From positions 1 through 57,704 of the forward strand of contig JAFUWG010000039.1 in the NCBI GenBank assembly GCA_017483605.1: a stretch of DNA of 57,704 bases. Reading direction: 5' to 3'. This document shows positions 1-9,053 of this stretch, in pieces. Each line of letters opens with the position of its first letter. Positions within the stretch are counted from its first letter, which is position 1. The notes beneath the pieces were generated by a model. That model saw only the letters and a program-made list of their open reading frames with translations. It searched no databases and was not told the origin of the DNA. Source of the DNA: Bacteroidaceae bacterium (GTDB taxonomy: Bacteria; Bacteroidota; Bacteroidia; Bacteroidales; Bacteroidaceae). A program made the translations under genes and the position numbers.

Positions 1-3000
1 GTGTGCGTGGATGGCAAGGTGATCAACTCGTCGGACGAGCCAGTCTATTTCACCCCCGTGGTGGACCCCGTCACGGGCAAGCCTAACGTCATCACCAAGG
101 AGATTACCGTCTATCCGAGCACGTCCTACGACTATGAGGACCTGGCCATCAGCCTCTACGACCCGGACGACTTGGCGCGCGTGGCGACGGCCAAGTTCTC
201 GGCCCACTTCATCCCGTCTGCCGGCAAGGTGAACGTGAGCGTGCCCGGCGACAACTGGGTGATGAACACCGAAAGCCCCTACAACGGCAAGCGTCAGGCG
301 TACTACATGCCGGTGCGCATTGACGGCTTCGACGTGAACTTCCCGGGCTTCGACCACATCGAGCTGCAGTACAAGCTCTCGACGCAGGGCGACAAAGACT
401 GGGTGAGCACCTGCGCCTACTATCAGGACAAGGAACTCATGAAGAAGGCCAGCGGCGTGACGGACACCATCCCCGACAACGGCATCATCGTGGCTCCGTT
501 CTACGGCGAGGTGGATCCCGTGGAGCAGTACTACGACATCAGGGCCGTGAACTACTGCCGCTATGCGGGCGGATACCTGACGGAGGCATCGCCCATCCTG
601 AAGGGCATCAAGGACACGCGCCTGCCGGAACTCTTCGGCACGCCTGAACCCATCAACGGCATCCTGGGCATCGGCGACGACCTGAAGTTGACCTTCTCGG
701 AACCCATCGCGGGCAACTACCTGAGCGAAATCAATAACTTTGAACTCTTGGGCTCGCCTCTCTCCACCGACATCTCGACCTCGACATCGCTCACCTTCGA
801 CGGGAAACTTTCTATTGCCTACACCTTGGGGCAGCGCAACCTGACGGGCAAGAGTTTCAGCGTGGATGTGATGCTCAATCCCGACGGCGAGGCTCGGGAA
901 ATGACGGTGTTCAGCCACGGCGGTGAGGAGAACCATATTGCCCTCGGACTCAGTGCCGACCGCCACCTGACCGCCACCGTGAACGGAACAACGGTGCTGT
1001 CGGACAAGGTGGTGCCGTTCAACGGTATGCTGCGCCAGGTGGTCTATACACTGGACCAGCAGGCTGACGGCATGGCTGTGGGCTTCTACGACGGAAGCCA
1101 GAAGATTGGCTCGAAGAAGATAGAGGGCAAATATGACAACAGTTCGACTGTGTATGTGGGCATGGACTTCCACAACTTCGATAAGGCATACAGGGGCGAC
1201 ATGCTGGAACTGCGTCTGTGGAACCATGCCCTGACTGCGGCTGACATCGCTGAGCACGGACAGCACACGCTGACGGGCTATGAGAGCGGTCTGCAGGACT
1301 ACTACCCGATGAACGAAGGTTCGGGTGACTTCTGCTACGACAAGGCACCAGGCAGCATGGACTTGCGGCTGGTGAGCACATCGTGGAAGCGACCTGGCGG
1401 ACTGGCCCTGAAACTGGACGGCACGAGGGGGCTGCGCCTGAAGCCCGACAAGTTCCTGCGCACGAAGAGCCATGACTACACGCTGATGTTCTGGTTCCGC
1501 CCGACGGGCGATGGCGGCACACTCTTTGCCAATGGCGAGGCCTCGGCAGACAGCACCGCCACCGACCGGCTGAACATCGGCGTGGAAGACTCACAAATCT
1601 ATGTGCGCTCGGACGGATGGCAGAAGACGGTGAGCGGCTACCTGCTGAACAACGAGTGGCATCACTTCGCCATGACCGTCAGCCGCTCGCGCAACGTGGC
1701 CAACGTGTATGTGGACCAGAAACTGACTGCCTCGTTTGCCGCCGACAGTCTGGCTGGCATTGCGGGCGACCACGTGGCTCTGGGTGCAACATACGCCGAC
1801 AAGAACACACCGACACACGTGCTTACGGGTAACATCGACGAGGTGGGCATGTTCGAGAGTGTGCTGCCGCTGAGACTCATCAACGAGTTCACCACACACA
1901 CGCCCATCGGCACCATGACCGCCATGATGGCATACCTGAACTTTGAGCAGTCGAAGCGTCAGGACGACAACACCATGCACCTGGAGCCTACGGGTGTCAG
2001 CCTGAAGCAATACCGAGACAACCAGGGCAACATCCTGACACGGCGCGACACGCTTGTCAGCGACATCCCGACCGACATGGTGGACCGTGCGCTGTATGCG
2101 CCGATGGTGAGCACGTCGCAGTTGCAGAACCTCAACTTCAACTATGTGGCAAACGACAACCAACTCGTGGTGAACATCAAGGAGCCGGACTATGCCATCG
2201 AGAAGACCAACGTCTATCTGACGGTGAAGGAACTGCCCGACCTGAGAGGCAACCTGATGGCAAGCCCTGTGACGATGAATGTCTATGTGTATCGCAACCC
2301 GCTGCGATGGGGTGTGAAGCGCATCAACGAGAGCGTCAAGTATGGCGAGGGTCTGGAGATGGACGTGACGGTGCAGAACCTGAGCGGACAACGGCAGAAC
2401 TACCAGTTGGACGACCTGCCAGTGTGGATTGCGGCATCGCAGACCAGCGGTGTCATCGACGCACTGGGCGAGGAAACCATCACCCTCACGGTGTCGCCCT
2501 ATATCAATATCGGTACGTATGACGAGCAAATCACCCTCGTGGGCGAGAATGCGATGTCGGAACCGCTGCCTGTGACGCTCAACGTGCGTGGCGAGGAGCC
2601 AGAGTGGGCTGTGAGCGACCGCCTGAAGCAAGATAACCAGACCATGATGATGGTGGCAAGGGTGAAGATTGACGGCGTGGTGGCGAACTCGACGGAGGAT
2701 ATGCTGGGCGTGTTCGACGAGAACCTGCAGTCGCTGGGAGTGGCACACATCGAGGTGGATAACACCGCCAACGCCAGCGAGGCTCTCGCCTATCTGACCA
2801 TCTATGGCTACACGAACGTGGATGGAACGACACCCACGCTCAACTTCAAGTTCTACGATGCCTCGAAGGGTCAAGTGGTGAGCGTGATGCCCGCCGACGG
2901 CACTACCTACCAATTCCAGAAAGATGTCAAGGTTGGTTCGGCTACCGCACCGGTGGAACTGGAGGACAACTACAACGACATGCAGACGCTGCCGCTGAAG

Positions 3001-3990
3001 AAGGGCTGGAACTGGGTGACCTTCACGGTGCTGCCCACAGAAGGCACGACGACACGGCAGTATCTGGACGGCAACACCCGCTGGGAGGTTGACGACATCA
3101 TCATGACCGTCGATGGCACAGAGACGCAGAAATGGATCTGTCGTGCCAATAGCAGCGAGAGCCGGGGCTACCTTTGGGACCATGCCGATGAGCCTATTGA
3201 CATCGACCCTGCCCGTATGTACAGCATCTACTCCATGAGCGACAAGACGGTCTATCTGGAGGGCTTCAACTTCAACAAGGGAGTGACGGTACACAAGGAC
3301 TGGAACCGCATCGCCTACCAGTCGGACATCAACCTGCCGATTGAACAGGCACTCTCCGACTACATCGAACACGCCACCGAGGGTGACATCGTGAAGTCGC
3401 AGGATGCCTTTGCCGTGGCGAGCCGCACGGCGAACGGACTGGTGTGGAAGGGTTCGCTGCAATACATGGAGGCAGGAAAGGGCTACATGATGAAACGGCA
3501 AGCCGACAGCGAGGCAACCTTCCGCTATCCGCAGTTCTATGGCGACAGCCGCTATGCCGGCAGTCAGGCGAGCATGGGCAAAAGACGCGTCAACACCGCC
3601 ACGACCATGAACATCGTGGCAACGGTGAGCGGCATCGATACGGAAGAGGGCGACCGCCTGGTGGCATACAACGGCACCGACCGTGTGGCGGAGGCTGTTG
3701 CCGATGATGAACAGAACTATTATCTGAGCATCGGCGAGTATGACCAGACGCTGACCTTCGCCATCGAACGTGACGGTGAACTGGTGGGCATGACCCGCAG
3801 CCAGATAGGCTACAAGGCAAACAAGGTGATGGGCACTCCTGAAGAGCCTACGGACATCAGTTTTGTCAGCGCGGACCAGATGCCGATGGATGGCAAGTGG
3901 TACACCACGACGGGCATCCAGATGGGAAAGAAGCCGGCGACAGGCGGACTGTATATACATAATGGTAAAGTCGTCATGATTAAGTATTAA
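1..3990 (+). CDS. Large secreted LamG-domain protein with T9SS-like tail (5' end cut off)
   Basis: The frame is open from base 1, so the gene almost certainly begins upstream; the gtg at base 1 is only the first codon in view. Two LamG/concanavalin-A-like jellyroll domains are visible, roughly residues 260-450 (signature RLWNHALTAADIAEHG near 405-420) and 460-640 (IDEVGMFESVLP near 612). Beta-rich Ig-like stretches follow, then repeated LKKGWNWVTF-type blocks near 1000. The last 14 residues, GLYIHNGKVVMIKY, resemble the Por/type IX secretion tail and nearly match the tail of the GH5 enzyme at 34288-36231. Probably a surface-exposed binding or adhesion protein; the ligand is unknown. It is followed after 12 bases by a small lipoprotein gene, likely in the same operon. 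Confidence 0.8.
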   Translation: MCVDGKVINSSDEPVYFTPVVDPVTGKPNVITKEITVYPSTSYDYEDLAISLYDPDDLARVATAKFSAHFIPSAGKVNVSVPGDNWVMNTESPYNGKRQAYYMPVRIDGFDVNFPGFDHIELQYKLSTQGDKDWVSTCAYYQDKELMKKASGVTDTIPDNGIIVAPFYGEVDPVEQYYDIRAVNYCRYAGGYLTEASPILKGIKDTRLPELFGTPEPINGILGIGDDLKLTFSEPIAGNYLSEINNFELLGSPLSTDISTSTSLTFDGKLSIAYTLGQRNLTGKSFSVDVMLNPDGEAREMTVFSHGGEENHIALGLSADRHLTATVNGTTVLSDKVVPFNGMLRQVVYTLDQQADGMAVGFYDGSQKIGSKKIEGKYDNSSTVYVGMDFHNFDKAYRGDMLELRLWNHALTAADIAEHGQHTLTGYESGLQDYYPMNEGSGDFCYDKAPGSMDLRLVSTSWKRPGGLALKLDGTRGLRLKPDKFLRTKSHDYTLMFWFRPTGDGGTLFANGEASADSTATDRLNIGVEDSQIYVRSDGWQKTVSGYLLNNEWHHFAMTVSRSRNVANVYVDQKLTASFAADSLAGIAGDHVALGATYADKNTPTHVLTGNIDEVGMFESVLPLRLINEFTTHTPIGTMTAMMAYLNFEQSKRQDDNTMHLEPTGVSLKQYRDNQGNILTRRDTLVSDIPTDMVDRALYAPMVSTSQLQNLNFNYVANDNQLVVNIKEPDYAIEKTNVYLTVKELPDLRGNLMASPVTMNVYVYRNPLRWGVKRINESVKYGEGLEMDVTVQNLSGQRQNYQLDDLPVWIAASQTSGVIDALGEETITLTVSPYINIGTYDEQITLVGENAMSEPLPVTLNVRGEEPEWAVSDRLKQDNQTMMMVARVKIDGVVANSTEDMLGVFDENLQSLGVAHIEVDNTANASEALAYLTIYGYTNVDGTTPTLNFKFYDASKGQVVSVMPADGTTYQFQKDVKVGSATAPVELEDNYNDMQTLPLKKGWNWVTFTVLPTEGTTTRQYLDGNTRWEVDDIIMTVDGTETQKWICRANSSESRGYLWDHADEPIDIDPARMYSIYSMSDKTVYLEGFNFNKGVTVHKDWNRIAYQSDINLPIEQALSDYIEHATEGDIVKSQDAFAVASRTANGLVWKGSLQYMEAGKGYMMKRQADSEATFRYPQFYGDSRYAGSQASMGKRRVNTATTMNIVATVSGIDTEEGDRLVAYNGTDRVAEAVADDEQNYYLSIGEYDQTLTFAIERDGELVGMTRSQIGYKANKVMGTPEEPTDISFVSADQMPMDGKWYTTTGIQMGKKPATGGLYIHNGKVVMIKY

Positions 3991-4002
3991 AAAGAAAGAG
4001 TT

Positions 4003-4449
4003 ATGAAGATGAAGATAAATATCGTATTAGCAGCCCTCGCCTTCGTGGCGTGGGGCTGCTCATCGGACAACGATGACGTGATAACAAAGGGTATCGCCGA
4101 AGGTACAGATGCACGCCCGACGTGGCAGATACCGAACTACGACAACTACGAGCAGACCATGATGGTGGAGGTGACGCTGCAGGATCCCCTGCAGACCTAT
4201 GCCTCGGCAGCCGACTTGATGTGTGCCACCATCGGCGGCGAGGTGCGCGGCGTGGCTACGCCTGAACAGGTGGACGGGAAGTGGCGGTTCACCCTCATTG
4301 TGGCATCGAACAAAGTTGGAGCAAGTGTCGATCTGTCGTACTACTGCGACCACCTTCACCGCATCTTCACTACCAGTTGGACGACGTTCGATGCTGCCAC
4401 CGTGCCTATAGGAACAGGTGGTATCTATCAACCTGAATTTGTGAAATAA
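4003..4449 (+). CDS. Small exported lipoprotein
   Basis: A 148-residue protein with a lipoprotein signal peptide: a basic start, the hydrophobic run IVLAALAFVAWG, then Cys19 and an acidic SSDNDD stretch, which suits export to the outer membrane in this phylum. The rest is about 120 residues of beta-rich sequence with no domain I recognise. It starts 12 bases after the LamG protein stop, so the two are probably co-transcribed and may act together at the cell surface. A strong hairpin at 4520-4554 follows. Function unknown. Confidence 0.8.
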   Translation: MKMKINIVLAALAFVAWGCSSDNDDVITKGIAEGTDARPTWQIPNYDNYEQTMMVEVTLQDPLQTYASAADLMCATIGGEVRGVATPEQVDGKWRFTLIVASNKVGASVDLSYYCDHLHRIFTTSWTTFDAATVPIGTGGIYQPEFVK

Positions 4450-4519
4450 TACTGAGAAAGATGAAGAACAAGGAAGATAAGAGTGCAAGAAAGTTGTGGT
4501 ATTATGGCTGACACAGAAA

Positions 4520-4554
4520 AAAGGCTGACACCCCATGTTCGAGTGTCAGCCTTT
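4520..4554. terminator. Bidirectional terminator hairpin
   Basis: A perfect 12-base inverted repeat (AAAGGCTGACAC at 4520-4531, its complement at 4543-4554) with a T-rich run on both strands. It lies between the convergent lipoprotein (plus) and Hsp20 (minus) genes and can end both transcripts. The left arm core GGCTGACAC also occurs just upstream at 4506-4514. Confidence 0.8.
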
Positions 4555-4574
4555 GATTTTGTAGATTTGAGTGC

Positions 4575-5018
4575 TTACTTGATTTCGATGTTCAAGGTCT
4601 CTTTTGCCTTCTCTTCTTCCGTCTTCTTCGGAATGTTGATGGTCAGCACGCCGTGCTCCATGCCAGCGGTGATTTTTGACTTCTCCACGTTGTCGGGCAG
4701 GGTGAAGCGCTGTTCGAACTTGCTGTAACTGAATTCGCGGCGCAGGTAGGTCTTCTTGTCGCCACCTTCCTTGTTCTCGGTCTTCTTCTCCATGCTGATG
4801 ACGATGTCGCCGTCGGTGGTGAGTTGGATGTTAAAATCCTCCTTGGTCATGCCTGGAGCGGCAATTTCCACTTTGTACTCTTTTTCGTCTTCGGAGACGT
4901 TGACGGCTGGGGTTGTTCCGTAATATTTTACGGTTGGCATCCAGTTGTCGTTGAAGAAATCGTTGAACAATGCGGGAATCCATCCCTGGTTGCGTGTTGA
5001 ATAAATTGTAGGCATCAT
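4575..5018 (-). CDS. Hsp20/alpha-crystallin small heat shock protein
   Basis: 147 residues, the usual size for bacterial Hsp20. The alpha-crystallin domain spans about residues 38-140: it opens at PAVNVSEDEKEYKVEIAAPG, continues with a beta-rich core, and closes with GMEHGVLTINIPKK, the family's conserved G-V-L strand and I-x-I-like end. It is an ATP-independent holdase that keeps unfolding proteins soluble. Monocistronic: a terminator hairpin lies downstream. Its upstream region contains an AAGTTTTT-type octamer repeat; I see no clear heat-shock operator. Confidence 0.93.
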   Translation of the reverse strand: MMPTIYSTRNQGWIPALFNDFFNDNWMPTVKYYGTTPAVNVSEDEKEYKVEIAAPGMTKEDFNIQLTTDGDIVISMEKKTENKEGGDKKTYLRREFSYSKFEQRFTLPDNVEKSKITAGMEHGVLTINIPKKTEEEKAKETLNIEIK

Positions 5019-5035
5019 AGTTTTGTCCTCCTTAT

Positions 5036-5075
5036 TAAGTTTTTAAGTTTTTGAGTTTTTAAGTTTTTAGTTTTG
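5036..5075. repeat. Octamer repeat (AAGTTTTT/GAGTTTTT units)
   Basis: About five consecutive 8-base units (AAGTTTTT, GAGTTTTT, AAGTTTTT and variants) just upstream of hsp20. Read on the other strand they are the AACTCAAA/AACTTAAA units seen again at 34369-34424, 39817-39898, 41461-41550 and 43241-43277. The rest of the gap (5076-5335) holds a paired GTTAAA motif and a promoter. Confidence 0.6.
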
Positions 5076-5170
5076 AGCGGCTCTTGAATGTTGGCCTTGC
5101 GAGCCTTGGTTTCTTGAACCGTTCTGCTTAGGATAAAAGCAAGAATGATGCCTAAGTGCCACTTTGTCAA

Positions 5171-5224
5171 GGCTTTTAAACTCTGTTAAACTTTGTGGCG
5201 AGGGTTTTAAACTCCGTTAAACAT
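5171..5224. promoter_or_regulatory. Direct repeat with paired TTTTAAACTCnGTTAAAC boxes
   Basis: Two near-identical 23-base copies at 5171-5193 and 5202-5224, spaced 31 bases apart, differ at a few positions (ggCtttt/ggGtttt, ctcTgtt/ctcCgtt, aacTtt/aacAtt). They sit between divergent hsp20 and the metal-receptor operon. A related pair (TTTAACAG, TTTAACGG) lies at 38239-38256 upstream of padR. Spacing of about three helical turns would suit a dimeric regulator, but no protein is identified. Confidence 0.35.
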
Positions 5225-5335
5225 TCGGGTCGGAGGGGACTGAATTTTTGTCGGTTCAAGGCGAAAATCTCTGCCTTTTTGTCTGATTTAAGAAAAATTT
5301 GTACAGAAACAGAGGGGTCTTCAGCAAGAAAGCCG

Positions 5336-5343
5336 TACCTTTG
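5336..5343 (+). promoter_or_regulatory. Bacteroidetes -7 box TACCTTTG
   Basis: Matches the TAnnTTTG -7 consensus. The start codon at 5349 follows after only 5 bases, implying a very short leader. No convincing -33 TTTG at the usual spacing. Confidence 0.5.
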
Positions 5344-5348
5344 CAGGC

Positions 5349-5714
5349 ATGAAAGAGACGACCAAGAGATATTTTTCTTCGATTGTGCTGTTGGCGGTGT
5401 TCCTGCCAATGTTTGTCGTGTCGTCTCTGCATGTACACCCCGTCGCTCACTCTGCCACGGACGAGTGTGAGGAGTGTGTACACCACCTGCCGCACGCGGG
5501 ACACATCGGCAGCGTGGCAATAGGCTGTTTCTCCGACTGTGTGCTATGTCAGTTCCTCAGTCTTCCGTTCTTGACAGCCTCGGCGGTGGTGCTTTCCGTT
5601 GTTTTGCCCACCTATCTTTTCCCCTTCCACTTTGGCGACCAGCACGTTCTCTGTGGTGTGAAGGGGATTGTCTCTTTGCGTGCTCCTCCTGTGCTTGACA
5701 TCAGAGAGCAGTAA
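5349..5714 (+). CDS. Small Cys/His-rich exported or membrane protein
   Basis: 121 residues. An N-terminal hydrophobic segment (about 11-27) is followed by a Cys/His-dense loop (about 28-65) with HVHP, CEEC, HH, HAGH and CVLC, then a second hydrophobic stretch (about 65-90). The loop looks able to bind a metal ion. The gene lies 30 bases upstream of a TonB receptor in the same direction, so I infer a role in metal sensing, delivery or uptake at the envelope. Such small Cys/His-rich genes ahead of receptors are familiar in Bacteroidetes, but this is not a named family I can assign with confidence. Its own promoter lies at 5336. Confidence 0.7.
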   Translation: MKETTKRYFSSIVLLAVFLPMFVVSSLHVHPVAHSATDECEECVHHLPHAGHIGSVAIGCFSDCVLCQFLSLPFLTASAVVLSVVLPTYLFPFHFGDQHVLCGVKGIVSLRAPPVLDIREQ

Positions 5715-5744
5715 AACACATACATTGATTATAATAAACGCAAA

Positions 5745-7832
5745 ATGAAGACAAGATATATTATCCTGTCGCTGTTGTGCTATACGATAGCAGCGGCGGC
5801 ACAAACCCACCGTGCAGCGGACGGCGGGAAACACGTGGAGGACACGACCGACGTGTTCTACAGGCACTTGCAACTGAACGAGGTGATGGTGACGGGTGTG
5901 ACGGGCGAGACGAAACTGAAGCACTCGACTGCCCCCATCTCGGTGGTGAGCAGTAAAGAGTTGAGACAAACGACCTCGACCAACATCATCGATGCCGTGG
6001 CAAAGCAGCCGGGCATGGCGCAAATCACGACGGGCGGCGGCGTCTCGAAGCCCATCATCCGAGGGTTGGGGTATAACCGCATCATTGTGATGAACGAGGG
6101 TGTGCGTCAGGAGGGGCAGCAATGGGGCGATGAGCATGGCATCGAGATTGATGGACAGAACGTGGGTTCGGTAGAGATTCTGAAGGGACCTGCCAGCCTG
6201 ATGTACGGCTCCGACGCGATGGCAGGTGTGCTCATCCTGCATAGTGTGCCCACGCCGCTCGAAGGGGAGGTGAAAGCCCATGTCGGCACTGAGTATCAGA
6301 CGAATAACGGGCTGTTTGCCTATACGCTGAATGCGGCAGGCAATCAGAAGGGCTTTGTGTGGGATGCCCGTTTTTCCGACAAGATGGCTCATGCCTACAA
6401 GAACAAATACGATGGTTATGTGCCTGGCTCTCAATTCAAGGAGAGGGGCGGAAGGTTGATGTTGGGTCTCAACAAGCGTTGGGGCTACTCGCATCTGACG
6501 TGGACGGCTTATCACCTGACCCCCAGCATCGTGGAAGGAGAGCGAGACGGCGAGACGGGCGAACTGGAGCGGAGCGAGGAGCATGGCATCAAGACATACC
6601 ACAAGACGCTCCCTTTCCAGCAGGTGAAGCACTACAAGGCCGTGTGGGACAACTCGCTCACGCTCTCGAAAGGATGGCTGAAGGCGACGGTGGGTTATCA
6701 GCAGAACCGTCGGCAGGAGTTTGAGGAGCGTGCGGATGAGTATGAGTTGTTCTTCAAACTCCACACGCTGACCTACGATGTGCGTTATCTCACACAGGAG
6801 TTCGACGGATGGAAGGTGGCTGCGGGGGTGAACGGCATGTATCAGACCTCGCGAAACCTGGGCGAAGAGTCGCTCATCCCCGAATACCGTCTTTTCGACA
6901 TTGGGGGCTATGGTACCGTGAGCAAGACCCTCGACCGCTGGACACTGAATGGCGGACTTCGCTATGACCATCGGCACCTCGATTTTCACCATCGCAATTT
7001 CGGCGGCGTGACAGGAAGCATGGGGGCGGTGTGGAATGCGACCGACCACCTGAATGTGCGTGTGAACGTGGCTCGCGGGTTTCGTGCTCCGAACATGAGC
7101 GAGTTGGGCAGCGACGGTGTGCATGAGGGAACGGTGCGGTACGAATTGGGCAATGCCCATCTGGATGCTGAATACAGTTGGCAGGCAGACTTGGGGCTCG
7201 ACTTCACCTCTCGTTATGTCTCGGCACAGGTGGCATTGTTTGCCAATCGCATTGAGAACTATGTCTTTGCGAAACGTATCGACCAAGTGGTGGAAGAGGG
7301 TTATCGCACCTACGAATACACACAGGGTGATGCACGGCTCTTGGGCTTTGAGGCGGGCGTGGATTTCCACCCTATCCACAGCCTCCATTTCGGCAATACG
7401 TTCTCGATGGTGGATGCACGGCAGTTGAATCAGCCCATAGAGACACGCTATCTGCCTTTCACGCCCGCTCCACGTTGGACATCGGAACTGAAGTACGAGT
7501 TGACCCACGACGGACGGACGCTGAACAACACCTACGTGGCACTCGGCATGGAGTGCTACCTGCGGCAGAATCACTACTACCGTGCCGACAACACCGAGAC
7601 GGCGACACCCAGTTACACGCTGCTGAACCTCTCGGCAGGCTCCGACCTCATCGTCGGAGGGAAGAAGGTGGCGGAACTTTATGTGACGGCAGAGAACCTT
7701 TTCAACCGTGCCTACCAGAGCCATTTGAGCCGACTGAAATATACCGACATCAACGTGGCAACAGGACGGATGGGTGTTTACAACATGGGACGAAACATCG
7801 TCTTCAAAGTGCTTGTTCCTCTGAGTTTCTGA
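5745..7832 (+). CDS. TonB-dependent outer-membrane receptor
   Basis: 695 residues with a Sec signal peptide (cleavage near AAAAQT). The plug domain spans about 45-150 (NEVMVTG; IRGLGYNRIIVMNEGVRQEG; VGSVEILKGPASLMYGSDAMAGV), followed by a 22-strand-type barrel ending in a terminal Phe (LVPLSF) as outer-membrane proteins do. No SusC-type N-terminal extension, so it is a small-ligand importer rather than a glycan importer. The plug wording and the preceding Cys/His-rich protein suggest a metal ion, metal chelate or haem as substrate; which one cannot be told from sequence. A nested palindrome directly after the stop probably ends the transcript. Confidence 0.92.
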   Translation: MKTRYIILSLLCYTIAAAAQTHRAADGGKHVEDTTDVFYRHLQLNEVMVTGVTGETKLKHSTAPISVVSSKELRQTTSTNIIDAVAKQPGMAQITTGGGVSKPIIRGLGYNRIIVMNEGVRQEGQQWGDEHGIEIDGQNVGSVEILKGPASLMYGSDAMAGVLILHSVPTPLEGEVKAHVGTEYQTNNGLFAYTLNAAGNQKGFVWDARFSDKMAHAYKNKYDGYVPGSQFKERGGRLMLGLNKRWGYSHLTWTAYHLTPSIVEGERDGETGELERSEEHGIKTYHKTLPFQQVKHYKAVWDNSLTLSKGWLKATVGYQQNRRQEFEERADEYELFFKLHTLTYDVRYLTQEFDGWKVAAGVNGMYQTSRNLGEESLIPEYRLFDIGGYGTVSKTLDRWTLNGGLRYDHRHLDFHHRNFGGVTGSMGAVWNATDHLNVRVNVARGFRAPNMSELGSDGVHEGTVRYELGNAHLDAEYSWQADLGLDFTSRYVSAQVALFANRIENYVFAKRIDQVVEEGYRTYEYTQGDARLLGFEAGVDFHPIHSLHFGNTFSMVDARQLNQPIETRYLPFTPAPRWTSELKYELTHDGRTLNNTYVALGMECYLRQNHYYRADNTETATPSYTLLNLSAGSDLIVGGKKVAELYVTAENLFNRAYQSHLSRLKYTDINVATGRMGVYNMGRNIVFKVLVPLSF

Positions 7833-7834
7833 AA

Positions 7835-7965
7835 TGTGTCAAATAGCATATCCCCAGCACCTGAAAATCGACCACGTCGTGGTCGGCGAACCGATGACGA
7901 CGTGGTCGGCAGGTCGACCACGACGTGGTCGATTTAGGGGTGTCGAGCGTATGCTATTTGACACA
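7835..7965. repeat. Large nested palindrome between convergent genes
   Basis: Outer arms: TGTGTCAAATAGCATA at 7835-7850 and its exact complement at 7950-7965. Inner arms: a perfect 21-base inverted repeat at 7865-7885 and 7915-7935, each itself a palindrome (CGACCACG-n-CGTGGTCG). A third partial copy of the GACGTGGTCGG core sits in the loop near 7898-7909. It starts 2 bases after the TonB receptor stop. It can fold as a giant cruciform and may act as a bidirectional terminator or be a REP-like mobile palindrome. Confidence 0.8.
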
Positions 7966-8010
7966 CCCAGGTGACAAACAGGATAGATGCTTAGAGAGAA
8001 CCGATGTTTC

Positions 8011-8358
8011 TTAACGTCTGCCCCTGCGATTGGGCACTTGCTTCAGGTCCTTGCCGATTTGGTAATCGACATCGCAAGGAGCGGTGACGATGACATTCAC
8101 GGTGCCGTGTGACTGTTCCAGAGATTCGAGGTCGCGAGCGGAGAGACGAAGCACGCCGTCTTTGATCTTCCATGAGATGGCGGAAGAAAGTTCGGGGTTG
8201 CGAGAAACGACATCGACAGAGAAACGGTTGCCCTTTGCAATAATAATATGTACGGGTGCGTTCACCTTCACTGTTGTGAAACTGGAAGTTTCTACTTTCT
8301 TTGCATTGGCACTGAGTGCGATGATTGCCGTCAAGGCGAGAGTTGCTAACTTTTTCAT
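8011..8358 (-). CDS. Exported DUF2807-like (GIN-domain-like) small protein
   Basis: 115 residues with a signal peptide (KKLATLALTAIIALSANAK). The mature part (FTTVKVNAPVHIIIAKG, then SAISWKIKDGVLRLSA and VNVIVTAPCDVDYQIG) has the repeating beta pattern of the DUF2807 head domain, but it is about half the usual family length and ends in a basic PNRRGRR tail. It may be a minimal or shortened member. A -7 box is at 8412-8419. The role of this family is unclear; an envelope location is likely. Confidence 0.7.
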   Translation of the reverse strand: MKKLATLALTAIIALSANAKKVETSSFTTVKVNAPVHIIIAKGNRFSVDVVSRNPELSSAISWKIKDGVLRLSARDLESLEQSHGTVNVIVTAPCDVDYQIGKDLKQVPNRRGRR

Positions 8359-8411
8359 AATGTTGTGTATTTAATTGAATTTAATGATGGGTTTATTTTT
8401 GATTTCCACTG

Positions 8412-8419
8412 CAAAGTTA
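8412..8419 (-). promoter_or_regulatory. -7 box TAACTTTG (minus strand)
   Basis: Exact TAnnTTTG match on the minus strand, about 55 bases upstream of the DUF2807-like start at 8358. No clear -33 TTTG. Confidence 0.5.
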
Positions 8420-8531
8420 CGGACTCTTGACTGCGATTGAAGACTGAAAATCCCCAATCGGTAGGGGATTTCCTATAAGAGAATTAGGGAGGTTGATTTA
8501 AACCTTTTGTAACTAAATGATTGATAGAACA

Positions 8532-9053
8532 ATGAAACGTATAGGACTACTCTCTGACACCCACGGATGTTGGGATGAACGTTACGAAAAATACTTCAAA
8601 GAGTGTGACGAGATTTGGCACGCAGGCGACATCGGCAGCATCGAAGTCGCCGACAAGTTGGCTGAAATTGCCCCCTTGCGTGCCGTCTATGGCAATATCG
8701 ACGGTGGCGACCTTCGCCTGATGTTTCCAGAGGTGTACCGATGGAAATGTGAGGAAGTGGAGGTGTTGATGAAACACATCGGCGGTTATCCTGGCAAGTA
8801 TGATGCCAGCATTCGCCGAGCCATCTACGCCAACCCACCTCAACTCTTCATTTCCGGGCATTCCCACCTGCTGAAAGTGGTGCACGACTCCACCCTGAAT
8901 TGTCTTCACATCAATCCTGGTGCAGCAGGTCGGTTTGGTTTTCATGCTGTTCGTACACTTGTCCGCTTCACCATTGATGGCAAGGACATCAAAGACTTGG
9001 AAGTGATAGAACTGAACGACTCGCCTTTAGGCAGCATGAGTGTTGAAGTCTGA
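8532..9053 (+). CDS. YfcE/MJ0936-type metallophosphoesterase
   Basis: 173 residues from ATG 8532 (MKRIGLLSDTHG). An upstream in-frame ATG at 8517 would add five residues, but family proteins begin right at the first strand. The metal ligands are all visible: SDTHG, HAGDIGS, YGNIDGGD and SGHSH, with a final NPGAAG. It is a soluble phosphodiesterase with two metal ions. Its 3' end overlaps the convergent minus-strand gene by 27 bases. The natural substrate is not predictable from sequence. Confidence 0.92.
   Translation: MKRIGLLSDTHGCWDERYEKYFKECDEIWHAGDIGSIEVADKLAEIAPLRAVYGNIDGGDLRLMFPEVYRWKCEEVEVLMKHIGGYPGKYDASIRRAIYANPPQLFISGHSHLLKVVHDSTLNCLHINPGAAGRFGFHAVRTLVRFTIDGKDIKDLEVIELNDSPLGSMSVEV

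Noticed and set aside
1591-3960. A 789-residue open frame antisense to the LamG protein
   Set aside because: Composition is His/Val/Arg-rich without domains; it is a by-product of the codon bias of the sense gene.
5544-7724. A 726-residue open frame antisense to the TonB receptor
   Set aside because: No domain, no promoter, fully overlapped by a clear receptor with signal peptide and plug motifs.
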